Source of the DNA: Mytilus galloprovincialis
Taxonomy: Eukaryota; Mollusca; Bivalvia; Mytilida; Mytilidae
Direction of reading: 5' to 3'
Length of the DNA: 64,000 nt
NCBI RefSeq assembly: GCF_965363235.1
Contig: NC_134848.1
Span: 60,598,181 to 60,662,180 of the forward strand
Made by a program: the position numbers and the translations under genes. A model generated the notes under the pieces. The model ran no database searches. It was not told the DNA's origin and saw only the letters and a program-made list of their open reading frames with translations. The first letter of the stretch is position 1. The number at the start of each line of letters is the position of its first letter. Positions 21,695 through 32,339 of the stretch are shown here, piece by piece.

Positions 21695-24600
21695 ATTACC
21701 AGCGACAACAACTTTTATGCACCTACCTACGGAGATTTCAATCCGAGATGTGACCTGAACGATTACGCCTGGGACAAAAAGTTTCCACATCCGGTTCTAC
21801 CAAAAGAAGCAAAACTAAGATATCACGTTGGGCCTGCTGCAATACGTATGTATATTTGCCGAGGTGCTGTCAGTTTTTTTTTTAACTGATGAGTTTGAAT
21901 ATCCCCTCTGGTATCTTTTGCTCCTTGTCCTCTAATATCCAGTCTGGTATCTTTTACCCCTTTGTCCTCTAATATCCCGTCTGGTATCTTTTACCCCTTG
22001 TCCTCTAATATCCCGTCTGGTATCTTTTACCCCTTGTCCTCTAATATCCCCTCTGGTATCTTTTACCCCTTGTCCTCTAATATCCCGTCTGGTATCTTTT
22101 GCTCCTTGTCCTCTAATTTCCCCTCTGGTATCTTTTACCCCTTGTCCTCTTATATCCCCTCTGGTATCTTTTACCCCTTGTCCTCTAATATCCCGTCTGG
22201 TATCTTTTACCCCTTGTCCTCTAATATCCCCTCTGGTATCTTTTGCCCCTTGTCCTCTAATATCCCGTCTGGTATCTTTTACCCCTTGTCCTCTAATATC
22301 CCCTCTGGTATCTTTTGCCCCTTGTCCTCTGATATCCCCCTCTGGTATCTCTTACCCCTTGTCCTCTAATATCCCGTCTGGTATCTTTTACCCCTTGTCC
22401 TCTAATATCCCGTCTAGTATCTTTTACCCCTTGTCCTTTAATATCCCCTCTGGTATCTTTTGCCCTTGTCCTTTAATATCCCCTCTGGTATCTTTCACCC
22501 CTTGTCCTCTAATATCCCCTCTGGTATCTTTTGCCCCTTGTCCTCTAATATCCCCTCTGGTATCTTTTACCCCTTGTCCTCTAATATCCCCTCTGGTATC
22601 TTTTGCCCCTCGTCCTCTAATATCCCCTCTGGTATCTTTTGGCCCTTGTCCTCTAATATCCCCTCTGGTATCTTTTGCCCCTTGTCCTCTAATATCCCCT
22701 CTGGTTTCTTTTACCCCTTGTCCTCTAATATCCCGTCTGTTATTTATTTGGCTTTTTGAACTATTTTGATCTGAGCGTCACTGATGAGTCTTATGTAGAC
22801 AAAACACGCGTCTGGCGTATAAAATTATAATCCTGGTACTTTTGATAACTATTTACACCACTGGGTCGATGCCACTGCTGGTGGACGTTTCGTCCCCGAG
22901 GGTATCACCAGCCCAGTAGTCAGCACTTCGATGTTGACATGAATATCAATTATATGGTCATTTTTATAAATTTTCTGTTTACAAAACTTTGAATTTTTCG
23001 AAAAACTAAGGATTTTCTTACCCCAGGAGTAGATTACCTTAGCCGTATTTGGCACAACTTTTTGGAATTTTGGGTCCTCAATGCTCTTCAACTTTGTATT
23101 TATTTGGCTTTTTGAACTATTTTGATCTGAGCGTCACTGATGAGTCTTATGTAGACGAAACACGCGTCTGGCGTATAAAATTATAATCCTGGTACTTTTG
23201 ATAAATAATTACCCCTTGTCCTCTAATATCCCCTCTGGTATCTTTTTCCCCTTGTCCTCTAATATCCCCTCTGGTATCTTTTACCCCTTGTCCTCTAATA
23301 TCCCCTCTGGTATCTTTTGCCCCTTGTCCTCTAATATCCCCTCTGGTATCTTTTACCCCTTGTCCTCTAATATCCCCTCTGGTATCTTTTGCCCCTTGTC
23401 CTCTAATATGGTTTGGTATAACTCGGTTACCATTTTGCTATGAATTTTCTTATAGGCTATGTCCATGAACTAGGTTTTAATGTTTAAAAAAGATGCCTGA
23501 AGCATCAAGTAATATCTATTCATTTACCACAGTGCAGTGGTTGACATTTACTGGTATCTTTATGAGTGCAATAGTTGATATTCTGATCAGCTCTGTAAAA
23601 GTCATTGATAAAACTATTTCACCACTTGTGTTGTTTTATGTGTCATTTGGGTCGCTTTCTTATTGAATTGTAACTCCACTTCTAAGTTATTTTGTTTTAT
23701 ATTTGTTGATAAAAATTGTTACCAACAGACTCATCAATGTTAACACATTTTTATTCACACAGAGACCCACGTTATTTGATATTTTCTCTTAAGAAAGTAA
23801 CTACTAAAATATTTAAACAATTGTGCGCAAATGGCAATTTATTTCCAAGCCATTTGTATAGAAAAGGCAGTTATTAGAACATGACTTCGTTCCCGCTCAA
23901 GATAAATTGTCATGTGCTGGCTTAATAAAACACGCAATACAAATTAGAATTCACTGGCGTGGAATAAAAACAAACTAATTGTAAAATGAACTGAAAAGAA
24001 TATAACAAAAATACAGACTTTTATATAAATGACCAATATTTTGAAAGTGGTTTCCAGTAGAACTATGAAGTATCGTATACAGGACAGTCGCGCAATGTGC
24101 AGCACCTATTCGGGACGCTATTCATGTTATTTCGTAAGTAGGGAACGTTCTGCGAGAGATTGAATATCGATATACGCTATAAAAAAACATCCCCTTTCAA
24201 AAATTGCGAATCCTTAATTAACATCAGTAGCAAAAGAAGTGAACAAATTAAACCTGGCAAAAAGCTTAGTTCATAGCTATAGAAACCATGAAATAAAAAC
24301 TCCGCAAAAATTATCTAAAGTGGAATATAACGTCATTTTAACTATACTGGTACCTGTATATTGCAGCTGATGAACCACTGTCACTAGGTTATAAGACAGG
24401 AAATGAACCTGCGCCTAAACCTTGTGAAGGAAAACGAACAATAGACGCGTTCAACGATAATAACCTGCATAAATCTTTAGAAAAACTTCTAGATGAGGGT
24501 AAGTACAGTTGGTATAACTATGTAAATTAGTAATGTGACACCAACACAGAAATAAACTGGGCTGCGTTTAATATCGCAGCGGCTACATAGGGCTACGTAG

Positions 24601-25648
24601 ATGTATGACTTTTGAACGTGTAGCTAGCCTATAGCTTCTACATATATATTGATAGCAGCTAGGCAAAAATCTACGTAGTACTACGTAGCCGCTACGATAT
24701 TGAACGCAACCATGGAATGTCAACGTGGTCTTTACGCAAAAATTGAATTACTAAATGTAACAATGAGAAAAAAAAAACCAACAGGAAAATTAAGAAATAA
24801 AGATGACGAAATCGGAGAGAATACAACTAGTGCAAAAAAGACGATATAAAAGAGAAGGACTAGAGTTTGACTGTATATATTTATTTCGTCAACATTCACA
24901 TTCATAAGTTTTAAAATTTACATTCAGTCACTGTGTATAATTTGCTTTTGTAACTGCTAGTTTTGACAACCTAACTTAAGGTGGATTACAAAACCACAGG
25001 GAGATAACTCTGTAGAAATCAGCTGAACGTTTTATCAGTTTCTGTTATTGAGGAAATAGCTTCTCAACATCAAAACTAGTGTTTTTCCAACTGCTAAGTG
25101 TCTATTGAACTGTTTCCGAGCAGGTTGTTCAGGTTTATTGGATTTTTGAATTTATGAAAATTAAACAAGTAAATATGCTCTAGAGATAAGTCTTTATAAG
25201 TAAACTCGTCAAATAATTCGTATAACGAGTTGTTACAATGAAATAAATATGTTCCACAATCATGACTCATTTTACGTTAAAGACTGTTTTCCTTAAAATT
25301 GGGATAGCTATAGGGGAAACAATAGCAAGTAATACAAATCTAACGATTAGTCATCCCGAAATTGGCGATTGAATTTTAATAGGAGTTATTGCCCTTAAGT
25401 GATAATAGTAACTTATGTTTAAAGTTGATTTTTTTGAGACAGAACATGTACGTGATTTGGATTTAACTTATTCACAGTCTCACTCAGAGTATGAAAGATG
25501 GAAGTCGATCACTGTTGCTAATGATATTGCGTATATTGTTTTTTATGCTAATTTTTGCCTGAAATGCAAGTAAATTTAACTTATGGAAGTCTTAAAGTTT
25601 CTTTACAAGATATATTTTGTTTCAGATTGGTATAAGAGAGGTACATAA
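21695..25648 (+). CDS. 3' exons of the unrecognised gene, copy B
   Basis: Exons 21,695-21,845 (151 bp), 24,367-24,498 (132 bp) and 25,626-25,648 give about 102 residues ending in DWYKRGT. Both introns are phase 1 with GTATGT and GTAAGT donors and CAG acceptors, as in copy A. The first exon reads ITSDNNFYAPTYGDFNPRCD and then LNDYAWDKKFPHPVLPKEAK; the second contains GYKTGNEPAPKPCEGKR. Differences from copy A are mostly conservative (E to D, Y to H, Y to K) and introduce no stops, so selection on the protein was present at least until recently. Intron 1 holds the 36-bp minisatellite and a retrozyme-like dimer; intron 2 holds a MITE. No start codon or upstream exon was located. The family is not recognised. 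It could be a gene end carried along with the receptor. Confidence 0.6.
21897..22742 (+). repeat. 36-bp minisatellite, about 23 units
   Basis: Units of TCCTCTAATATCCCCTCTGG plus TATCTTTTACCCCTTG repeat head to tail, varying mainly at CCC(C/G)TC and TTTT(A/G)CCCC. As 36 is a multiple of three, the array keeps long open frames (SSNIPSGIFYPL per unit), broken where a base is gained or lost (near 22,336 and 22,463). It lies in an intron and is absent from copy A, so the frames are a by-product and not a gene. Confidence 0.92.
22775..22818 (+). ncRNA. Hammerhead ribozyme, first copy, core mutated
   Basis: GCGTCA, CTGATGA, GTCT-TATGT-AGAC, then AAAA where GAAA is required, then CACGCGTC and TGGCGT. 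Loss of the invariant G (G12 position) should abolish cleavage. Stem I and stem II pair fully. Confidence 0.72.
23131..23174 (+). ncRNA. Hammerhead ribozyme, second copy, core intact
   Basis: GCGTCA (23,131-23,136), CTGATGA (23,137-23,143), stem II GTCT/AGAC with TATGT loop, GAAA (23,157-23,160), CACGCGTC and TGGCGT (23,169-23,174). All core bases are kept; one stem III base is changed (ACAC instead of ACGC), weakening its self-pairing. Confidence 0.78.
23208..23410 (+). repeat. 36-bp minisatellite, continuation after the inserted element
   Basis: About 5.7 further units of the same 36-bp repeat, after which the alignment with copy A resumes at ATGGTTTGGTATA. Confidence 0.9.
24559..24711. 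mobile_element. 153-bp MITE present only in copy B
   Basis: The left end GGCTGCGTTTAATATCGCAG and right end CGATATTGAACGCAACC are inverted repeats that continue inward (GCGGCTAC..GTAGCCGC, CTACGTAGAT..ATCTACGTAG). Copy A at about 1,640-1,650 (AACTGGACTGTCAATG) has no such element while both flanks align. The target duplication is unclear. Confidence 0.75.
24971..25280. repeat. TTAA-type MITE relic, counterpart of 1,825-2,125
   Basis: Begins TTAAGGTGGATTACAAAACC and follows the same sequence as copy A. Its presence in both copies dates it before the duplication. Confidence 0.5.
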
Positions 25649-28630
25649 AAAGCTTGAGGATAGATAGTTATCACCAACTTTGCAGTAATGACTGTATGAC
25701 CAAACTCATGTTACGTAGTGAGATTGCAACTGAATAGTACTTTTATTCATAATTCAAATCATCTTTTTGAAACTGTACTTATGATCGTTAAATATTTACC
25801 CATGTTCGTGTAAAATAAATAAATAATAAAAACACACAAACATATACAGCGTATTTTCTCTATTTCGCCATCTGACAAAGACATACAACCGTAGTTTGGT
25901 TTTTCTGATAAGAATGAAGAAAATGTTTGAATGACTGTGTGGATTCATTACACGTAGGGCTTGCCATTATTTTAACTTCTTCCTTTATACTTTAAAGTAT
26001 CTAATCTAGATTTGTTGATTATTGGTGCAGTTTTCGAGTATGACACCACTCAAAGAGTATAAACTTAATACCAAATTCTTTCTGGTAAATTCCATTAACA
26101 TTGACAAAATCGATCGTCTGGCATTATCAACTAAAGGTACGAATGGAAGACAACTGTCAAATACCTGACTTGGTAAAGGAAATTTACGTAGAAAATGATT
26201 GATAAAAAAGTTATAAAGCTAAAGTTCCAACTTATATGACAGTTGTTAAGAGTTCCGTTATATTGAAGGAAATGGCTTATCTTGATCACTTTTGAAAATA
26301 GTCGAACTCGTTAGTCAAGATTCAAATATACTTCTTTTCAATTGTTAACCGAGTGTTTACTTTGCATTATCATGTCATTTTGAAACTTCTATCAAAATTT
26401 TGTGTTGCTTTTAATTTAAATGTTGTAATAAGCGCTTATTCGGTTGGTAGCTTCTCTTAGCAGATAATTCGTATGCATTGTGTTAGGTTAACGACATGGT
26501 TTAGATAGGCAATGCATATAATTGTGTGAATCTAAATCTGGTATAATCAAACAAAAAGGACTGTGTGTTTATCGTATCTGCTTTGTTTTTATTACATGTC
26601 GGATTAGTTGGCTGTTGGTGTTGGATTTGATCTGTTGTACTGTGCTTGCATACACAGTTCACAAACACATCAGCTTTAAAGTGATCGGTTTGATAGGACG
26701 GATAGAATGGAGGGACCTTTATGACGGATTGCCCTCTTCTGCGGTCACATGTTGAACTCTTTCAAATTACGCAATCAAACTTTCGTTTCATTTAATTAGA
26801 ATGATCCTGATTGACAGGAAAATTCAAATAGTCTATGTACTGAAAAATACAACGGGTATAAACGTTTTTACAGGCGCCATCCTTCAGCCTAACCTGAGAC
26901 AGAAATGTAACATTACAACATATTTTTTGTTGAATTTTCCTTCCATCATTTTTCAACTAATTAAGAAAACAAGGAAGTATCAAAGATCTGTCACCAGCAT
27001 CAATATTTGAATCAAGGCCATATAAATGACTAATACTTATTAACAAATTGAATATCCGGTGATGAAATATAAATATGTGACAATGTGTAATACAAAAAAA
27101 AAAAAAAAAAAAAAACCAATACCACGCACTATTAAACTAAGTGTAATTTTTATAACGATGTTTCAAAGAGCATAACTGAATTGTTTCCTTGTTGAACGTA
27201 TTTATAATGAGGAAATTCTATTATGATATTACAAATCTACATATTGATGCCAATAAGTTTAAATCGACAAGGAAAATTTAACTTTAAACTACAATAGCAG
27301 TAAAAAGATCGAAAAGATTCAACCGCCGTTATTTATAAGGTTAATTCGTCGTATCTTTAAACATGTTACACCAGGCGCTTCTCTAAATATGCAATAAATT
27401 GACCTATTTGAACTGAGTTTTCCGACCAGTTTGAAACCTTATATTTAACAAGGTATGTACTCTTTAAATTTATTTCTGGTTCTGCGTACGTTATTTCTCA
27501 CAAAATTTTAAATAGTAGTTTCAAATCTTAATTACTACATTGTAAGTCGACCAAATGATTATTTAAAGAGACCAATTTTTAGAAGGTATTCGTATGAGAA
27601 ATAGAATTCAAGAAGTTATAACAGGGATCGGAAAAAAAATAAACTGACATACGGCTGATTTTTTCTTAGCAATACAAAAAAGAGTTTTATCATTATTTGA
27701 AACATACAATTGATACAATTCTGCCAAATACGTCCAGTTAATAGCTAAAACAAAAATACTATACTTCACAAAGTAAAATTAAAAAGTTGTCTATGAACAC
27801 TACAAAAAAATCAAACCTCATCTCTAACAGAATACGTTCAAAACAATATTCCTAACTCGGGGCACAGCAACACAAACAGATATGATAGCCTATTATGACA
27901 ACAATTTAGACCCAGAAGTCAAAAGTGTGTCAACGTGTAACACAAACATACAATACAACTAACTTAAACATTAAAAAATTATTCAAATAAATCCAACAAG
28001 GACGCTAACAAAAACGATTGTGTAGTTGATAGTTTATGGAGAAAGACGCCGAATAGTATGTTTTTGTAGTAGATGGAACAAACTTTATATGATGTTATCT
28101 TTCTCGATGAAGTAAGTATTTAGTAAAATAAAATATAAGGGCACAGAATGAAAATAACACTATAAAGCCTTTTCGTCCGCACCGCACCGCAGTGCCCAAA
28201 AGAAACACAATAGCACGAAGACAAATTAAGGGAACACTGTAAAGTAAACAAAAAGACTTAGAATCTTTACACTATCTAAACACAGTACATTTTTTATTCA
28301 GGATTATTAAAGTACTATCTGGTTTAACTTATTTGATATATTTTGAAATTTATGCTGTGTTATCTATTATCACAGTATTAGAGTGTATTTTTTTTTACAG
28401 TAATCAAATTTCTCTTTTATAGAAATATTCCTAAATGCGATGAAATATCTTTACTTTTTATTAAACACGCTTCTCAGTTTCCATTTATTATTATGAAGTC
28501 TGTTTTGGTTATGTTGTGCTCTGATACGCGTTTCATTGATGTTTACCAGAAGTTATATTTTTTCATATGTAAGCGTCTAAATCTTCTTATCTTGTGAAAT
28601 GACATTTATCATTGGTCTCTTTTTATTATA
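25649..28630. other. Intergenic region upstream of receptor copy B
   Basis: Aligns with 2,606-6,430 except for indels. At about 26,535-26,845 a unique segment replaces copy A's 3,612-4,490; it includes a short open frame from 26,522 of unknown meaning. A poly-A run at about 27,096-27,116 is expanded relative to copy A. A TTATTATAG acceptor-like site precedes the receptor start, as in copy A. Confidence 0.5.
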
Positions 28631-28643
28631 GGTTATTCTTAAA

Positions 28644-30789
28644 ATGAGAACATACATCATATCTGTGCTAACGTTTGGTTTCCTATATATGACCAAAAGT
28701 CATGTAGCGCAGAAGGAATTCCACAAGAATTGTAAATGTACAATTATGCCTTCAAAGAAACGCCAAGCTAAATGTACTGGACGAGATTTGCATTATATTC
28801 CACAATTTCCAGACGCTATAACTTCTGTAATAATGAGCGGAACAAATTTGACGCATATCGGTGAAAATGGATTCCAGAATTTGACTGGCATTAGATTGGA
28901 AGACTTAAAATTAAATAACAATCTAATTTCATTCATTCATGAATATGCGTTTGTAAATTTGAAATTTCTGGGTAGTTTGCGTATTTTTCAAGAAACACTT
29001 TTAGATGTTAATATAATAAAGGTGTCCGTTGGGAAAATGAAAACAACAAATCTCCGATCTTTATATTTTCAATATAATAACTGGCTTTTTCTTCCAGTCG
29101 ACATGTTTTCAAGTTTTTCATACAGTCAAATACGAAATATTCGAATATATGGTAACAGTTTTTCCAAACTAAATTTGACGACATTTTCACCGTTAACAAA
29201 ATTGGGAAAGCTGTTTTTGAGTAAAAATGAAATTGAACAAATTGATTTAAAAGGCATTCCAAAGGATCTAATAGACTTTCGTTTGAATGAAAATCTTCTC
29301 CCAAAGGTTCCGGAATGGTGTAGGAAGGATAAACGTGATGTCAGTTTAGTACGAAAATTGGAAGTTTTAGATTTAAGCGATAATAATATTGGGGATATAA
29401 GAATAAAAGCTTTTCAATGTTTGCCAAATTTGAACAAGCTTTTACTCAATAGAATACCAATGAGGAAAATTCGGTCAAATATATTTGCTTCCCTTCCAGT
29501 TTTGTATTCTTTACAAATCTCGAAAATAGGGTTCCCTTTGCAAAAAATCGACGATTATGCGTTCAATAGTTCATCTCTTTCACATCTGTATATGGACGTT
29601 ACAAATTTCCATTTTGATAGAGAGGAGTTTAATCCACAGACTATTTTTTCCTTGTCACCAAATCTAAGTTTTCTAAACTTAGACCATAATTTTTTCCCTA
29701 AAAACGAAACAAAGATGCAACAAATACTTTCACCTTTAGTGAGGCTGAAAAATTTAATAATATCATCAACAAGTCTTTTTATTCTTCCAAAAAATGTCTT
29801 CCCGTACTTACAATCACTCGAAAATTTGACCCTAAGTTCAAACAGATTGTCTGATTGGAATGACGGAAGTGAAATATTTCGGAATATGACGTCTCTTAGA
29901 AACCTCAATCTGAAAGATAATTTCATCAAAATTATAAACAAAAACACTTTTCCTGCAGCCGTACTTAAATCGTTAAAAGTTCTTGATTTGAGCTATAATT
30001 CTTTTGTATGCACGTGTGATCAACTATGGTTTACAGAATGGATTAAATCAACTAAAGTAAAGCTTCTCAGTTATCCAACGCTATATAAATGTAGGTCGCC
30101 ACCATCGCTTGATGGAACGTTACTTCAAAAGTATGTAAACTCGTCTAAGGAGTGTCCCCCATGGAATCCTATTTATACCACGGTAATTATCTTGTTATTG
30201 TCAGCAACGGTATCAGCTGTGATATTTGCGATAATAATGAAGTGTCAAACAAACATTAAAAAACTATTTATATCTTTGGAGAATCAATTACAACAGAAGA
30301 AAAGGTTATCTCCCCTTGCAAGATGCAGATGATTTCGAATATCATGCATTTGTTGTATATTGTGATGCTGATTGCCATTGGGTTCATCACAAGTTTCTAA
30401 AGAAACTAGAACAAGATGAAGGAATGAAACTTTGCATTCATCATAGAGATTTTGAAATCGGGGAATCAATTACTGCAAATATCAATAACTATCTAGAGAA
30501 ATCATGGAAAGTGGTTGTTATTTTATCAAATGATTTTGCGAAAAGTGAATGGTGTCAATGGGAGGTTGATGTTGTTCAAGAGAGAAGACGACGGCATGGA
30601 AGGGATGTGTTTTTATTGATTATGCTTAAAAATATTGATTCTAAACATATGACGAATCAACTCAGAGCCCTTCTAGACAGTGCATCAAGTCTGAAATATC
30701 CAATGGGCGTAGGCGAAGAACTGTTCTGGACGGCAGCAGTAGAAACACTAAGAAAGCCATTGGGGCATCCCCCGACAGCACTGTTATGA
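28644..30789 (+). pseudogene. Toll-like receptor copy B, frameshifted before the TIR domain
   Basis: Signal peptide, LRR ectodomain, C-terminal cysteine cap and transmembrane helix align throughout with copy A. In the A-run at 30,258-30,263 there are six A instead of five (8,065-8,069 in copy A). The frame then shifts at about residue 539, adding 23 unrelated residues up to a stop at 30,330-30,332. The TIR domain continues open in the next frame (30,316-30,789, FEYHAFVVYCDAD to ELFWTAAVETL). The first cysteine of the N-terminal cap (C26 in copy A, ECHKNCKC) is phenylalanine here (EFHKNCKC). As read, it would give a 562-residue membrane protein without a signalling domain. It may be a recent pseudogene, a decoy-like truncated receptor, or a homopolymer error. 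The still-clean TIR frame suggests the shift is young. Confidence 0.88.
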
Positions 30790-31125
30790 TAACTGTAATA
30801 AATTTAAACATGAAATTTTAGAAAATGGTTAACAACTGTGTTACACTGTTATTTCTTAATATGAGCATTTAGAAAGTATTTACTTTGGTAGTTATTGGAT
30901 TAACGATTTAATTCAAATGCATTATGTATATGTGTCATTGGTTATGAAGATTTCTTCATGAAATAATATTCATTGAAATGGTAACTTAAAAAATGTATAA
31001 TTACAAATATATCTTTTATTAAACAATGTATTCAAAACAAAAATGAAATAAGCTTTATTATTTTCCATACGGTGACCTATTGTTGCTATCTTCTATGTCA
31101 ATCGGAGGACTTACCTTGTTTGTGT
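30790..31125. other. 3' flank of receptor copy B
   Basis: Aligns with the copy A flank until about 31,105 (CCTATTGTTGCT..TCTATGTCAAT), where the duplication ends and Penelope-like sequence begins. No gene. Confidence 0.55.
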
Positions 31126-32213
31126 TGGATACATAAGCTTCACAAATTTCCGAACAAACAACGGTACATTGCCGGCTCATCTGCATGTTCGACTAAAAAA
31201 ATTGTCCATTAGATCAACACAAAATTCTGTCCGTAGTGAAAGAGGGTCTTCAGAAATACGGTGAAACTGTTTACTTGCGTAGTGGTATTAACCATATGTG
31301 GATTCTCAAAAACTCTAAAGAACTTCTGGATAATTTTAAATCTCGATCTTTTTCTGAAATTAGTTCTGTCAAAAAATTTTCAACTCTGTATATCACCATT
31401 CCCCATGAGAAATTGAAAAATCGTCTAAAAGAAATAATCCATAATGCTTTTCAACATAAAAATGGTAGCATACGCTATAAATTTATTACTTTGGGATACC
31501 ATAAGGCATATTTTGTAAATAGTGAACAAAAAGGTAAAACATGTTACACCGAGGAACAAGTGATCAGTATGCTGGAGTTTCTGATTGACAATATATTTGT
31601 TAAATTTGGAGGTAGACTTTTTCAACAAATTGTCGGCATTTCTATGGAAACGAACTATGCGCCTCTTTTTGACGACCTCTTTTTATTTTGATATGAGTCG
31701 GAGTTCCTTCAGACACTTGTCAAAACAAGTGTATAAGATCAAGGAAACCAGGTCATTTAATTTCACATTCAGATATAATGATGATGTTCTTTCCATTAAC
31801 AATCCAAACTTTTCTGATTGGGTTCCATTAATATATTCTCCAGAACTAGAAACAACAGACACGGCTTCCTCCGCCTAATTTTTAGACTTATACCTCGAAT
31901 TTGACATACACGGTCATCTCAGTACCAGAATCTATGACAAACGAGACGATTTTAATTTTGAAATTATCAATTTCCCCCACCTTAGTAGCAATATATCAAC
32001 TTCACCTGCATATGGGATATACATTTCCCAACTTATTCGGTATTCAGGAGCTTGCAGCTCCTACTACGATTTTGTAAAACGTCACCAGTGTCTGAGCAGA
32101 AAGTTAATGAACCAGGAGTATGTCAAAGAACGTCTCGTTCTTTTTCTAAAAAAGTTCATCGGAAGATACCAAGACCTTGTTGATAACTTCACAAATAATA
32201 CACGATGGTCTTG
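31126..32213 (+). pseudogene. Penelope-like reverse transcriptase relic
   Basis: Reading across frames gives WIHKLHKFPNKQRYIAGSSA, then INHMWILKNSKELLDNF, FLIDNIFVKFGGRLFQQ, FRYNDDVLSINNP, TRIYDKRDDFNFEIINFPH and GIYISQLIRYSGACSSYYDF. Damage: an in-frame TAG near 31,190, a frame change near 31,690, a TAA at about 31,876, PMGTN changed to SMETN, and the catalytic YIDD changed to YNDD. It abuts the end of the segmental duplication and continues into Penelope-like 3' sequence. Confidence 0.8.
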
Positions 32214-32339
32214 AAGTATAGATTATGTGTACTGACGTTGTTTATCATCGTAATAACGTGTTATAGTATTTCTTTATTTGTTTTTTTAATATTAATTTTA
32301 CTGTTTAGTCTATTTTTGGAGATATCCATCTGACGTGAC

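Larger units (their letters stand above)
22743..23207 (+). mobile_element. Retrozyme-like element, head-to-tail ribozyme dimer inside the minisatellite
   Basis: Two direct copies of a roughly 104-bp hammerhead block (22,746-22,848 and 23,102-23,203) flank a unique region. Predicted cleavage sites, 22,812/22,813 and 23,168/23,169, define a 356-bp unit. The unit interior is strongly self-complementary: ACTGGG (22,860-22,865) pairs with CCCAGT (22,912-22,917), and CTGGTG (22,878-22,883) with CACCAG (22,906-22,911), around a GACG/CGTC hairpin. The element splits the 36-bp array, which resumes at 23,208. The same dimer with the same spacing is at 35,318-35,780. There is no coding capacity. Confidence 0.82.

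Noticed and set aside
22849..23091. Minus-strand frame MKSIEDPKFQKVVPN, also at 15,429-15,689
   Set aside because: It recurs because it lies in the retrozyme unit. Copies carry stops or end differently and the ribozyme strand is the opposite one.
21962..23443. Repetitive proteins of SSNIPSGIFYPL units
   Set aside because: The frames arise from the 36-bp minisatellite inside an intron, broken by indels, and absent from copy A.
26522..26755. Small membrane protein gene
   Set aside because: No counterpart in copy A, no splice or promoter context, and it lies in a segment specific to copy B.
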